Part shown: one piece after another, positions 41,310 through 50,824 of the stretch
How the letters are laid out: every line of letters begins with the position of its first letter
Position numbering within the stretch: position 1 is the first letter of the stretch
Assembly: GCF_000402035.1 (NCBI RefSeq)
Contig: NC_021287.1
Span: 2,480,001-2,544,000 of the forward strand
Length of the DNA stretch: 64,000 nt
Reading direction: 5' to 3'
From: Caballeronia insecticola
Lineage (GTDB): Bacteria; Pseudomonadota; Gammaproteobacteria; Burkholderiales; Burkholderiaceae
Notes under the pieces: generated by a model
Seen by the model: the letters and a program-made list of their open reading frames with translations, nothing else
Databases searched by the model: none
What the model was told of the DNA's origin: nothing
Made by a program: the position numbers and the translations under genes

Positions 41310-42740
41310 TCAGTGTGCGGCGGGCGCAGCGCCCGACGCGGATTGTTGAGAACTCGTCAAAGCGTCCACCACGCGCTCCATCTTCATGAAGCGCGAGCCT
41401 TTCGCGAGATAAGTTGCTTTGCTGCCGTAACCGGCGGCGTCGAGCGCCGCGATCAGACCGGCGACGTCGTCGAAATGCGCGCCGGTCTGCTTCGATGCGT
41501 GCGCGTTGAATGCGTTCACCGAATCGCGGCTCGCCGCGCCGAGCGCGAAAAGTGCATCGATGCCGCGCTCGGCCGCATACGCGCCGACTTCGCGATGAAA
41601 TGCCGGCCCTTCTTCGCCGACTTCGCCCATGTCGCCCATGACGAGCACACGGAGCGCGGCTTGCGATGCGAGCACGTCGATGGCGGCACGCATCGAATCG
41701 GGATTCGAGTTGTACGTGTCGTCGATGACGGTCGCGCCCGCGAGCGTGCCGAGAACGGCGCGCTTTACTTGCAAACGTCCCTTCACCGGCTGGAAGGCTT
41801 CGAGCCCGCGCTTGACGACATCGAGCGAAACGCCGGCTGCAAGCGCCGCTGCGGTTGCAGCCAGCGCGTTGCGCGCGTTGTGTTCGCCAAGCACGGACAG
41901 CGCGATGTCGACTTCGCCCTGCGGCGTGTGCGCGTGTACCGTGGTGCCGTCGAGCGTGCCGGTGACGGCGGCCTTGGTTGTGTCGTCGGTGAGGGCGAAA
42001 TCCATGATCGGATTGCCCGTGGCGGCGACGCGCCAGATGCTCGCGTAACGATCGTCGGCGGGGAACACGGCGGTGCCGGTATCGCCCAGCGCATGAATGA
42101 CCGACGCGTGTTCGAGCGCGACCGCTTCGACCGTCGCCATGAATTCCTGATGCTCGCGCTGCGCGTTGTTCACCACGGCGACATTCGGCGCGGCGATCTT
42201 GCCGAGCACTTCGGTCTCGCCCGGATGATTCATGCCGAGTTCGACGACCGCGAGCTTGTGCGACGCGTTCAGACGGAACAGCGTGAGCGGCAGGCCAATG
42301 TCGTTGTTGAAGTTGCCGGCAGTCGCGAGCCGCGCCTCTTCGCCCACCGCTGCCGCAAAGATCGACGCGATCATTTCCTTGACGGTGGTCTTGCCGTTGC
42401 TGCCGGTCACCGCGACGAGCGGCATCGAGAAGCGCTTGCGCCAGCCGTGGGCCAGCGCACCGAGCCCGGCGCGCGTGTCTTTTACCTTGATGACAGGCAG
42501 CGGCCACGCATTCGCGCCGGCCGGTTCACGCGAAACCAGCGCCGCCGCCGCGCCGCTTTTCGCAACCTGATCGAGGAAATCATGCGCATCGAAACGATCG
42601 CCCTTCACCGCGACGAACAGGTCGCCGGCCTGCACGCCGCGGCTGTCCGTGACGATGCGTGTAATCGCGACATTTTCGTCGCCGGCGAGCGTGGCGCCCG
42701 GAATCATTGCGACGGCTTCGCGCAAAGTAAACATGCTCAT
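41310..42740 (-). CDS. murF: UDP-MurNAc-tripeptide--D-alanyl-D-alanine ligase
   Basis: Last cytoplasmic Mur ligase, adding the D-Ala-D-Ala made by Ddl. The 476 residues show the ATP loop GSNGKTT (113-119), NHPGETEVLGKIA and VIDDTYNSNPDSM. The ATG at 42740 overlaps the murE stop by 4 bp (ATGA). Confidence 0.96.
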   Translation of the reverse strand: MSMFTLREAVAMIPGATLAGDENVAITRIVTDSRGVQAGDLFVAVKGDRFDAHDFLDQVAKSGAAAALVSREPAGANAWPLPVIKVKDTRAGLGALAHGWRKRFSMPLVAVTGSNGKTTVKEMIASIFAAAVGEEARLATAGNFNNDIGLPLTLFRLNASHKLAVVELGMNHPGETEVLGKIAAPNVAVVNNAQREHQEFMATVEAVALEHASVIHALGDTGTAVFPADDRYASIWRVAATGNPIMDFALTDDTTKAAVTGTLDGTTVHAHTPQGEVDIALSVLGEHNARNALAATAAALAAGVSLDVVKRGLEAFQPVKGRLQVKRAVLGTLAGATVIDDTYNSNPDSMRAAIDVLASQAALRVLVMGDMGEVGEEGPAFHREVGAYAAERGIDALFALGAASRDSVNAFNAHASKQTGAHFDDVAGLIAALDAAGYGSKATYLAKGSRFMKMERVVDALTSSQQSASGAAPAAH

Positions 42741-44281
42741 TCTCCACCTCCGCGCTGTTGCGTGGCGCGTGCTGCGAGCGCGAGGCGCGCGTGATCCTGA
42801 TCGGAGAATGTGCGCTTCTTGCCCATGATTTCCTGCGTAGCTTCGTGTCCTTTTCCCGCGAGCACGACAACGTCCTCGCGCGCGGCGCCGCGAATCGCCT
42901 GCAAAATCGCGCTCGCGCGATCTTCGATGCGGCGCGCCTTCGCGGCGTCGTTCATACCGGCGGCGATCTGCTCGATGATCGACAGCGGTTCCTCGCTGCG
43001 CGGATTGTCGCTGGTGATGACGACCTGATCCGCGAGACGTTCCGCGATCGCGCCCATCAGCGGACGCTTGGTCGCGTCGCGGTCGCCGCCGCAGCCGAAC
43101 ATGCAGACGAGTTCGCCGCCGCGCGCTTTCGCGATCGGGCGCAACGCGGCGAGCGTCTTGTCGAGCGCATCGGGCGTGTGCGCGTAATCGATCACGACGA
43201 GCGGCTCGTCGTTCTGGATGCGTCCGCCCAGACGCTCCATGCGGCCGTTGACCGATTCGAGCTTTTCGATGCGCGCAATAGCCGCATCGAACGGCACGCC
43301 GACTTCGAGCAGCACGGCGAGTACGGAAAGCAGATTGCTCACGTTGAACGTGCCGAGCGTGCCGACTTCGACATCCGCCTCGCCCCAGTCCGACGAAAGA
43401 TGAAACGCCGTGCCCGAAGCCGTGGCGCGGACTTGCGTCGCGAGCAGCATGGCATCGGCGCCCGGCGCTGCGCTCGCCGGCATTTCAATACCGAATGCAA
43501 TCGTGCGGACTTTGCCGCGCAGCGATTCGATCAGGCGCTGGCCCGCTGCGTCGTCGCGATTGACGATCGCCGTCTTGAGCGTCGGCCACGCGAACAAACG
43601 CGCCTTCGCGGATTCGTAAGCGTCGAAGGTGCCGTGGTAATCGAGATGATCCTGCGTCAGATTCGTGAAGATGGCGAGATCGAAATCGACACCATTGACG
43701 CGCCCCTGATGCAACGCGTGCGACGAAACTTCCATCGCAACGCCTTCCGCGCCCTGGCGCTTCAGTTGCGCGAGATTGCGTTGCAGCTGCGGCGCGTCGG
43801 GCGTGGTGAAGCCGCTGTGCACGAGCTTGCCCGGCATGCCGATACCGAGCGTGCCGACGATCGCGCACGGCCGGCCAAGCGCGGTCAGCGCAGTGGCGAT
43901 CCACTGGCTGCACGACGTTTTGCCGTTGGTGCCCGTCACGCCCACGGTGAGCATCGACGCCGTCGGCTCGCCGTACCATGCGGCCGCGATCGGCCCCGCG
44001 AGCTCGTTGAGCGCTTTCACGGCGAGCGTCTTCGACGCATCCGGCTTGCCCGCGAAATGCTCCGGCTGATACAACGCGGCAGCGGCGCCCGCAGCGAGCG
44101 CGGCGTCGAGATACGGACGGTTGTCCGCGCCGTCGACCGCGTACGCGAGAAACACGTCGCCGCTTTTGAGCGAGCGCGTGTCCGCGTGCAATTGCGCGTC
44201 GGGCTGCACGTGCGCGCGCAGCCATTCAACGGTTTGTGAAACGTCCTTTTGCATCTTGCTCTGACGGGCCTGCGCGCTCAT
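42737..44281 (-). CDS. murE: UDP-MurNAc-L-Ala-D-Glu--meso-diaminopimelate ligase
   Basis: Third Mur ligase. The 514 residues have the ATP loop GTNGKTS (117-123) and the DNPR motif at 425-428 that reads meso-diaminopimelate, so the wall is Dap-type. ATG 44281 overlaps the ftsI stop. Confidence 0.97.
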   Translation of the reverse strand: MSAQARQSKMQKDVSQTVEWLRAHVQPDAQLHADTRSLKSGDVFLAYAVDGADNRPYLDAALAAGAAAALYQPEHFAGKPDASKTLAVKALNELAGPIAAAWYGEPTASMLTVGVTGTNGKTSCSQWIATALTALGRPCAIVGTLGIGMPGKLVHSGFTTPDAPQLQRNLAQLKRQGAEGVAMEVSSHALHQGRVNGVDFDLAIFTNLTQDHLDYHGTFDAYESAKARLFAWPTLKTAIVNRDDAAGQRLIESLRGKVRTIAFGIEMPASAAPGADAMLLATQVRATASGTAFHLSSDWGEADVEVGTLGTFNVSNLLSVLAVLLEVGVPFDAAIARIEKLESVNGRMERLGGRIQNDEPLVVIDYAHTPDALDKTLAALRPIAKARGGELVCMFGCGGDRDATKRPLMGAIAERLADQVVITSDNPRSEEPLSIIEQIAAGMNDAAKARRIEDRASAILQAIRGAAREDVVVLAGKGHEATQEIMGKKRTFSDQDHARLALAARATQQRGGGE

Positions 44282-46134
44282 CGCACGACTCCCGGGTGTG
44301 TCTTGGTATTGCTCGACACCGCGACTTTCTTCGCGGTATTGGCGTTGTTCGTATTCGCCGGCTGCTGAGCGGCCGGCTGCGTGGTGGAATTCGAGTCGTC
44401 GGTGACGACCATTTGCTTCACGGGCATGTCGGGCGGTACATTGAGCGCGCGCAGCGTATCGCCGACGATGCCCGAAAATACCGGCCCCGAAACCTGACCG
44501 CCGAAGTGGCTGCCCGCCGTGGGTTCATCCACCGACACGGCCACGACAATGCGCGGATTCGGCATCGGCGCCATGCCGACGAACGATGCGCGGTACTTCG
44601 ATTTGTCGTAGCCGTGGCCCGCGTGCTTGTACGCCGTTCCCGACTTGCCGCCGACGCGATAGCCCGGCACCGCCGCATCCGGCGACGTGCCGCCCTTCGC
44701 CGTCACGGTTTCGAGCATTGCGCGCACTTCCCGCGCGGTGCTCGGCGCGAAAACTTGCTGGCCGACAACCGGCTGATCGCCCGGCGTGCGGAAAATCGAT
44801 ACCGGCAGAACCTGACCGTCGTGTGCGATCGCGGTATATGCGCGCGCTAACTGGAACAGCGAAGCGGACAAGCCGTAGCCATACGACATGGTCGCCTGCT
44901 CGATGCGTCGCCAGCTTTTCCACGGCCGCAGACGCCCAGTCACCGCACCCGGAAAACCGACTTTCGGCGCCTGGCCGAGTCCGAGTCCGGTGTACATATT
45001 CCACATTTCTTCAGGACGTAATTGCATCGCAATTTTGGTCGCGCCGATATTGCTCGACTTCTGAATCACGCCGCCGACCGTGAGCGTGCCGAACCCGGCA
45101 TCGTCCGTGATGCGCGCGCCGTCGAGCACGTACACGCCGCCGCCCGTCTCGACGAGCGTATTCGGCGTCACCCGATGCAGATCGAGCGCGAGCGAAACAG
45201 TGAAGGGCTTCATGATCGAGCCCGGTTCAAACGTGTCCGTGAGAATGCGGTTGCGCAACTGCTCGCCAGTCATGCGCGAGCGGTCGTTCGGGTTGTAGGT
45301 GGGATAGTTGACGAGCGCGAGCACTTCGCCCGTCTTGGTGTCGATCACGATCGCCGCGCCCGCCTTCGCCTTCGACTTCTCGACGGCCGCCTTCAGGTTC
45401 GTGTACGCGATGTACTGAATCTTGCTGTCGATCGAGAGTTCGACGTCCGCGCCGTTATGGGGCACGACCTGCTCGTCGACGTCCTCGACAATGTGACCCA
45501 TGCGGTCCTTGATGACGCGGCGCATGCCCGGCGTGCCGGCGAGGACGTGCTGGTCGCCGAGTTCGACGCCTTCCTGCCCCTTGTCTTCAATATTAGTAAA
45601 ACCGATCAGATGCGCAGTGATTTCGCCTTCCGGATAGAAGCGCTTGTATTCGCCACGCGAATAAATGCCGGGAATATCGAGCGCGGCGACTTTCTGCGCG
45701 ACTTCGAGCGGCACCTGGCGCTTCACGTAGACGAAGGTCTTGTCCATCGAGAGCTTCGAGCGCAGATCCTTCTGCGTCATGTCGAGCAGCTTCGCCAGCT
45801 CGGCGAGCTTGTCCGCGCCGAGGTCGTTCGGCACGGCTTCGGGAATCGCCCAAATGGCCTTGACCGGCAGACTCGTGGCAAGCACGAGGCCGTTGCGGTC
45901 GCGAATCTGGCCACGCGTCGCGGGCAATTCCAGCGTACGCTGATAGCGGCTTTCGCCTTGTTTCTTGAAGAATGCGTTGCCGGGGCCCTGAATCCAGAAC
46001 GCCCGCCCGGCGAGCGCGACGAACGCCATGAACAACAGGAACACGACGAACTTCGAGCGCCACATCGGCAGGCGCACGGCGAGCAGCGGATTCGGCGTGT
46101 GGGCGATGTCTTTTTGCTTCGCGGATTTTTTCAT
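44278..46134 (-). CDS. ftsI: Septal transpeptidase FtsI (PBP3)
   Basis: Penicillin-binding transpeptidase that cross-links septal murein with FtsW. The 618 residues show a short cytoplasmic tail, one membrane segment (FVVFLLFMAFVALAGRAFWI, about 29-48), a pedestal domain with RGQIRDRNG, and the catalytic motifs SIMK (S306-K309), SSN (360-362) and KSGT (497-500). The C-terminal tail after ~580 is Asn/Thr/Gln-rich and probably disordered. Confidence 0.97.
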   Translation of the reverse strand: MKKSAKQKDIAHTPNPLLAVRLPMWRSKFVVFLLFMAFVALAGRAFWIQGPGNAFFKKQGESRYQRTLELPATRGQIRDRNGLVLATSLPVKAIWAIPEAVPNDLGADKLAELAKLLDMTQKDLRSKLSMDKTFVYVKRQVPLEVAQKVAALDIPGIYSRGEYKRFYPEGEITAHLIGFTNIEDKGQEGVELGDQHVLAGTPGMRRVIKDRMGHIVEDVDEQVVPHNGADVELSIDSKIQYIAYTNLKAAVEKSKAKAGAAIVIDTKTGEVLALVNYPTYNPNDRSRMTGEQLRNRILTDTFEPGSIMKPFTVSLALDLHRVTPNTLVETGGGVYVLDGARITDDAGFGTLTVGGVIQKSSNIGATKIAMQLRPEEMWNMYTGLGLGQAPKVGFPGAVTGRLRPWKSWRRIEQATMSYGYGLSASLFQLARAYTAIAHDGQVLPVSIFRTPGDQPVVGQQVFAPSTAREVRAMLETVTAKGGTSPDAAVPGYRVGGKSGTAYKHAGHGYDKSKYRASFVGMAPMPNPRIVVAVSVDEPTAGSHFGGQVSGPVFSGIVGDTLRALNVPPDMPVKQMVVTDDSNSTTQPAAQQPANTNNANTAKKVAVSSNTKTHPGVVR

Positions 46135-46475
46135 CGCTTGGCTCCGCGTGCAGGCGGCGTCGACGCCGGCAGCGGCGGCGGCATGGGTGCATCGGCGGCC
46201 TTGTTGGCGGCCGTGTCGTAAGTGAGATATTGCGTGCGGCCAGTTGTCACGGGCTGCATCTTCAAGGAGTTGGCGGCCAGTTGTTCGATGCGAGATGTCT
46301 TCGACAAAGCGCTCTGCTGGTACTGCAATTGCGCATAGTCCTGCTGAAGCTGACGTTCCTGCGATTGCGCCCTTTGCAGCTCGATGAAAATCTGCCGCTG
46401 CTGATTAGTCGCGCTCACAACCGACAGCGCGCACCCGAGCACGACGATCAGCAGAAAAATGTTGAGCCGGTTCAT
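46131..46475 (-). CDS. ftsL: Cell division protein FtsL
   Basis: 114-residue bitopic divisome protein: membrane segment at the N terminus ([17 protein letters not shown]), then a periplasmic coiled coil rich in Gln and Leu ([26 protein letters not shown]), and a Pro/Ala tail. Identity rests on topology and position between rsmH and ftsI, with ATGA overlaps on both sides. Confidence 0.93.
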   Translation of the reverse strand: MNRLNIFLLIVVLGCALSVVSATNQQRQIFIELQRAQSQERQLQQDYAQLQYQQSALSKTSRIEQLAANSLKMQPVTTGRTQYLTYDTAANKAADAPMPPPLPASTPPARGAKR

Positions 46476-47425
46476 GGCGCGATCCGCTCTGCGATACGCA
46501 TCACGGCGGATCGTGCACGGGGGTTGTCGGTCACTTCAGCGTCGCTCGGAAACACGCGGCCCACCACCCGCATCGGCGGGCTGGGCAGATCGACCGCGCG
46601 GATCGGCAAGCGCCGGTCCACGGCGGGCGCGCTTGCGTGCGCCTGCATGAACCGCTTGACGATCCGGTCTTCGAGCGAATGAAAGCTGATCACGACCAGC
46701 CGCCCCCCTTGCTCCAACAGTGCCAGTGCCGATTCGAGAACTACCTGCAGCTCCGCAAGCTCTTGATTGACGTGAATCCGTATAGCTTGAAAGGTGCGAG
46801 TTGCCGGGTCCTTGCCCTTCTCACGGGTTTTGACGACGTTACCCACGATTTCGGCAAGCTCGCGCGTGCTGTCGAGAGGCCCAAGACGGTCGGACTCTGC
46901 CCTGCGAGCAACAAGCGCCTTTGCAATCTGAAAAGCAAACCGTTCTTCCCCATAATCTCTGATCACCTCTGTCAGTTCCTGCACCGTGGCCCGTGCGAGC
47001 CACTCAGCCGCCGACTCGCCGCGAGTCGGATCCATCCGCATATCGAGCGGACCTTGTGCGCGGAAGCTGAAGCCGCGCTCCGGGTCGTCCACTTGCGGCG
47101 ACGACACGCCAAGGTCCAGCAACACACCCGACACCCGCTCGATTCCCTGCTCACCCGCCGCCTCGCGCAACGCCGCGAAGCTGTCATGCACGATCGAAAA
47201 ACGCGCGTCCTGAATCTGTTGCGCCGTGGCGATTGCAAGCGGGTCCTTGTCGAATGCGATGAGCCGCCCCGCATCTCCCAAGCGCTGCAAAATAGCCCGG
47301 CTATGACCGCCGCGTCCGAACGTGCCATCTATATAGATGCCGTCGGCGCGCGTGATCAGTCCGTCTACTGCTTCCTTCAGCAGCACCGTGCGGTGCTGCA
47401 GTTCGTTTCCCGACGCCTGTACCAT
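46472..47425 (-). CDS. rsmH: 16S rRNA (cytosine-1402 N4) methyltransferase RsmH
   Basis: SAM-dependent methyltransferase (MraW) modifying C1402 in the 16S P site. The 317 residues start [13 protein letters not shown], with [13 protein letters not shown] for SAM binding, [21 protein letters not shown] and [15 protein letters not shown]. Follows mraZ by 16 bp. Confidence 0.96.
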   Translation of the reverse strand: MVQASGNELQHRTVLLKEAVDGLITRADGIYIDGTFGRGGHSRAILQRLGDAGRLIAFDKDPLAIATAQQIQDARFSIVHDSFAALREAAGEQGIERVSGVLLDLGVSSPQVDDPERGFSFRAQGPLDMRMDPTRGESAAEWLARATVQELTEVIRDYGEERFAFQIAKALVARRAESDRLGPLDSTRELAEIVGNVVKTREKGKDPATRTFQAIRIHVNQELAELQVVLESALALLEQGGRLVVISFHSLEDRIVKRFMQAHASAPAVDRRLPIRAVDLPSPPMRVVGRVFPSDAEVTDNPRARSAVMRIAERIAP

Positions 47426-47441
47426 GATTTCCAGCGCCGTA

Positions 47442-47870
47442 TCAGAAGGTGAAATTTTTGAGCGCGTCGGGCATGCCTTGCGCCATTGCCGCGGCTTCCT
47501 TCGCGGCGTACGTCTGCGAGTCCCACAACTCGAAGTGCGCGCCCATTCCGAGCAACGTCACTTCCTTTTCGAGCGACGCGGCCGAGCGCAGCTCGGGCGA
47601 CACCAGCACACGCCCGCTGCCGTCGAGTTCGACGTCCATTGCATTACCGAGAAAAATGCGCCGCCACCACATGGCTTCCATTGGAAGCGCGGCGACCTTG
47701 GCACGAAAGACTTCCCATTCAGGGCGAGGAAACAGCAACAGGCATCCATCCGGGCTCTTCGTGAGCGTCACCCGGCCTTCTGCCTGCCCTTGCAGCGCTT
47801 CACGATAGCGAGACGGCACGGACATCCGCCCTTTCGCATCGAGTGTCAGCGCCGACGCCCCTTGGAACAC
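47442..47870 (-). CDS. mraZ: Transcriptional regulator MraZ
   Basis: DNA-binding protein that represses its own dcw operon in E. coli. The 142 residues hold two SpoVT-AbrB-like half-domains ([18 protein letters not shown] at the N terminus; [16 protein letters not shown] near 85-100). First gene of the cluster; matching 10-bp repeats are found upstream. Confidence 0.94.
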   Translation of the reverse strand: MFQGASALTLDAKGRMSVPSRYREALQGQAEGRVTLTKSPDGCLLLFPRPEWEVFRAKVAALPMEAMWWRRIFLGNAMDVELDGSGRVLVSPELRSAASLEKEVTLLGMGAHFELWDSQTYAAKEAAAMAQGMPDALKNFTF

Positions 47871-47992
47871 TCGCCCTTCTCCCCATTGCGACCGGAGACG
47901 ACGCCAAAAGCGCTTTCTCCGGCACCTTGCTTACGCTGTCGATGCCCACGCGGGCACCGCTCCTGTCGCGATTTCGTTTGAAAATGGCCTCT

Positions 47993-48032
47993 GAATCACA
48001 CAAAAGACCACTTTCTCACACTGTCTCCCACT
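47993..48032 (-). promoter_or_regulatory. Four 10-bp MraZ-binding repeats
   Basis: Minus-strand units are AGTGGGAGAC, AGTGTGAGAA, AGTGGTCTTT and TGTGTGATTC, matching the TGGGN-N5 periodic motif known for E. coli MraZ. They start at the -10 of the promoter and cover the transcription start, consistent with autorepression. Confidence 0.75.
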
Positions 48033-48058
48033 TTAGAGGAAGCGATTTCCTCGGTCAA
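48030..48058 (-). promoter_or_regulatory. mra (dcw) promoter
   Basis: TTGACC (48053-48058) and TAAAGT (48030-48035) on the minus strand, 17 bp apart, about 160 bp upstream of mraZ. The spacer is a perfect 6-bp dyad, GAGGAA-5 nt-TTCCTC. Confidence 0.65.
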
Positions 48059-48268
48059 GACGCGTAACTTTTTTTCGAGTGGTTTTTACTCGCTAGAACA
48101 AGGACTTAGCGAACGTGCTTGAAGTGACGGAGAAAGAGAAAAGCGTTATGAATTAGAGAGCTAGTGCGGGATGTGAAGGTAGTACGTGAAATTCGTTGGC
48201 GAAATGAGGGAAATGTAACGGTTCTTCTGGCGGATTTTCGGGCCGCAGGTGGGATTTTGGCCGCGAGG

Positions 48269-48302
48269 CGCCTCGGCTGATACGTGGGCATCAGTCGAGG
48301 CG
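48269..48302. other. Hairpin with 12-bp arms after coq7
   Basis: CGCCTCGGCTGA and TCAGTCGAGGCG pair with one mismatch around a 10-nt loop, 22 bp past the coq7 stop. No T-run follows on the coq7 strand, so if it ends coq7 it is not a classical intrinsic terminator. Confidence 0.5.
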
Positions 48303-48323
48303 TTTAGTGCATCGTAAAAAGCA

Positions 48324-48974
48324 CTATATATAGTACGCCGTAGTCGTCATGACTTTCGATGCGGCGCGCATCAGCGTACGCACGGGAAACGGCACTTCGC
48401 TTCCGCCCGCGCCGATCGCCGCCGCCGCATGCGCGCTTTCATCGAGGCGCATCTGCTCGACGATGGCACGCGAGGCGTGATCGTTCGCGGGCAAGGTTTT
48501 CATGTGGCCGTCGAGATGCTGCTCGACCTGACGCTCGGTCTCCGCCATGAAGCCGAGACTCGCGCGATCGCCGAAACGGCCTGCGACGAATCCGATCGCG
48601 AGCGCCCCCGCGTACCAGAGCGGATTCAGCAAACTCGGACGGGAATCGAGGTCTTTCAGGCGCCGCGAAGTCCACGCGAGATGGTCTTCCTCCTCGCGCG
48701 CGGCGTGCTCGAAGTTCGCCTTGAGTTCGGGCGAATGCGTGGCGAGCTTCTGCGCCTGGTAGAGCGCCTGAGCGCACACTTCGCCGACGTGGTTCACGCG
48801 CATCAGCCCGGCCGAATGCGCACGCTCCTTCTCGGTCAGCGGCGACTCGTCGGCAAGGAGATTCGCGCCGGCGTCCGTCAGCGGAGATTCGGGAATCGGT
48901 CGCGACATGCGACTCACGCCGGCCATCGAGCGCAGGCCACGGTCGAACTCGCTGATGACTTCATCGAGTGTCAT
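48324..48974 (-). CDS. coq7: Di-iron demethoxyubiquinone hydroxylase
   Basis: Hydroxylates 2-polyprenyl-3-methyl-6-methoxy-1,4-benzoquinol in ubiquinone synthesis. The 216 residues carry the iron-binding carboxylate/histidine motifs [20 protein letters not shown] and DESAHAAAA of the Coq7 ferritin-like fold. Start ATG 48974 ([16 protein letters not shown]). Stands alone between the dcw region and a porin. Confidence 0.94.
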   Translation of the reverse strand: MTLDEVISEFDRGLRSMAGVSRMSRPIPESPLTDAGANLLADESPLTEKERAHSAGLMRVNHVGEVCAQALYQAQKLATHSPELKANFEHAAREEEDHLAWTSRRLKDLDSRPSLLNPLWYAGALAIGFVAGRFGDRASLGFMAETERQVEQHLDGHMKTLPANDHASRAIVEQMRLDESAHAAAAIGAGGSEVPFPVRTLMRAASKVMTTTAYYI

Positions 48975-49500
48975 TTCTCACCTCTCTTCGTATTCCGCCG
49001 TCGACGTATGACTTGCAGGGTAGCGGCAATTCGTATCGTTGCAGCACATCTGCGCGAATGGGTTCGCCGCATCGCGCTTCGACACGGTGTCAGCGGGAAA
49101 ACCCGAATCTTAGCGCACCGCAGCCGATGCCAATGCCAGCGCTGCCGTCTGCGAGCTTGCGCAAGCGCAACGTCGTTCGATACAGAAAGTGTCCTATTAA
49201 TGTCCGTTTCGCGAGCGCGAGGGGATGCTCGAACATCCGGAATTGCCTCAATCCCACGCCCCATTTTTGGGAACTAGGGCAAACACGGGTCGCGAAAATC
49301 CTGCAAAACCAACATTTTAGCGCCTGTTGCGTAAACGTCACATGAGTGCCTTGGACCGTTTCCTTTTCCTTTGTCCACTAAAGCCTATTTGTTACATTAC
49401 GTACCACCTTCGTTAAGAAGCCCGGCAGGGACGTCAACACACTGGCGCTAGAACAGTGACCTTGCCAAACAGTCGCAAACACTCCCTGGAGATCTATTCA
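48975..49500. other. Divergent intergenic region, coq7/porin
   Basis: 526 bp with only short, non-conserved open frames. It contains a porin promoter candidate near 49371-49398 and a leader of about 95 nt before the porin ATG. No other element is clear. Confidence 0.5.
49371..49398 (+). promoter_or_regulatory. Candidate porin promoter
   Basis: TTGTCC (49371-49376) and TACATT (49393-49398) with 16 bp between. Confidence 0.4.
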
Positions 49501-50664
49501 ATGAAAAAGTCGCTTCTCGCTCTCGCTGCATTGGGCGTTTTCGCTGGCGCCGCACATGCGCAGAGCAGCGTGACGCTGTACGGCATCATCGACGCAGGCT
49601 TCGTGTACTCGAATAACAGCAGCGGTCAAAAGCTGTACTCGATGAACAGCGGCAACCTGCAAGGTTCGCGCTGGGGTCTGCGCGGCACGGAAGACCTGGG
49701 TGGCGGTCTGAAGGCCATCTTCGTGTTGGAAAACGGCTTCAACGTGTTCAACGGCCGTCTGGGTCAAGGTGGCGCTGAATTCGGCCGTCAGGCATACGTC
49801 GGTCTGTCGTCGCAGTTCGGCACGGTCACCCTGGGTCGCCAGTACGACTCCGTGGTTGACTACACGGGCGCATTCGAAGTCGGTAGCCAGTGGGCATCGT
49901 ACTTCGGCGCGCATCCGGGCGACCTGGACAACATGAACAACTCGAATCGCGTGAACAACGCGATCAAGTACACGAGCGCGAACTACGCAGGCTTCACGTT
50001 CGGCGGTCTGTACAGCCTCGGCGGCAACGCTGGCCAGTTCAACCGCAACCAGATCTGGTCGGTCGGTCTCGGCTACTCGCAAGGTCCCCTGCAATTGGGC
50101 GCGGGTTACTTGAACGTCAAGGACCCGAACTACTCGTTCTTCGGCAACACCCCCTCGTCGAGCACCACGTCCTCGAACATGGGCGGCAGCCGCGTGTACT
50201 CGGGCTACGCTTCGGCGAAGACGCAGCAAGTGATCTCGGCAGGCGGTGCTTACACGTTCGGCGCAGCAACGGTCGGCGCGACGTATAGCAACACGCAGTT
50301 CAAGGATCTGGGTTCGGAGCCGGGCACGGGTCTGACGCCGGTCGGTGGTTACACGGGCGGCACGGGCAAGTTCCACAACGCCGAAATCAACTTCAAGTAT
50401 CAGCTGACCCCGGCGCTGCTGCTGGGCGTGGCGTACGACTACACGAAGGGCTACGGCCTGGGCGACGCCAAGTACCATCAGGCTATGCTCGGCGCGGACT
50501 ACTTCCTGTCCAAGCGTACCGACGTGTACATCGATGGCGTGTATCAGCACGCAAGCGGCACGGACTCGACGAACCGCACGGCAGTCGCGAACATCAACGG
50601 CCTGTCGCCGTCGTCGACGACGAACCAGGTTGCTGCGATCGTCGGCATCCGCCACAAGTTCTAA
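49501..50664 (+). CDS. General porin (outer membrane trimeric beta-barrel)
   Basis: Outer membrane diffusion channel. The 387 residues begin with a signal peptide cleaved after AHA (MKKSLLALAALGVFAGAAHA), then QSSVTLYGIIDAGFVY, the first strand of Burkholderia OpcP-type porins; a PEFG-like loop is replaced by the usual ...RQYDSVVDYTGAF constriction region, and the chain ends in GIRHKF with the C-terminal Phe that the BAM complex recognises. ATG 49501 has CTGGAGATC upstream. Codon use is more uniform (few rare codons) than the neighbours, consistent with high expression. Confidence 0.93.
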   Translation: MKKSLLALAALGVFAGAAHAQSSVTLYGIIDAGFVYSNNSSGQKLYSMNSGNLQGSRWGLRGTEDLGGGLKAIFVLENGFNVFNGRLGQGGAEFGRQAYVGLSSQFGTVTLGRQYDSVVDYTGAFEVGSQWASYFGAHPGDLDNMNNSNRVNNAIKYTSANYAGFTFGGLYSLGGNAGQFNRNQIWSVGLGYSQGPLQLGAGYLNVKDPNYSFFGNTPSSSTTSSNMGGSRVYSGYASAKTQQVISAGGAYTFGAATVGATYSNTQFKDLGSEPGTGLTPVGGYTGGTGKFHNAEINFKYQLTPALLLGVAYDYTKGYGLGDAKYHQAMLGADYFLSKRTDVYIDGVYQHASGTDSTNRTAVANINGLSPSSTTNQVAAIVGIRHKF

Positions 50665-50690
50665 TAAGTCGTAACACAGCGGTATCTTCT

Positions 50691-50717
50691 GAAAGGCGCC
50701 TTCGGGCGCCTTTTTTT
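50691..50717 (+). terminator. Porin terminator
   Basis: AGGCGCC and GGCGCCT around TTCG, then T7. Confidence 0.92.
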
Positions 50718-50765
50718 CGTTCGCGTTCCAGCGGCGATGCGTGCCTGCATGTCGCGCATGCACAA

Positions 50766-50803
50766 CAAAAAAGCCTTCGTATCGCGAGATACGAAGGCTT
50801 TCT
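50766..50803 (-). terminator. fadD terminator
   Basis: AAGCCTTCGTATC and GATACGAAGGCTT form a perfect 13-bp stem with a GCGA loop; the T-run is on the minus strand (T6), 22 bp after the fadD stop. Confidence 0.9.
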
Positions 50804-50824
50804 GTGTGCAGAGACTCTGCGAGG

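Larger units (their letters stand above)
47871..48323. other. mraZ upstream region
   Basis: 453 bp between coq7 and mraZ, AT-richer than the surroundings. It holds the mra promoter, MraZ-type repeats and a 12-bp hairpin; no supported gene was found. Confidence 0.6.

Noticed and set aside
48068..48100. T-rich stretch with CGAGT...ACTCG as a terminator
   Set aside because: Stem of only 4-5 bp and no gene on either strand that it would end.
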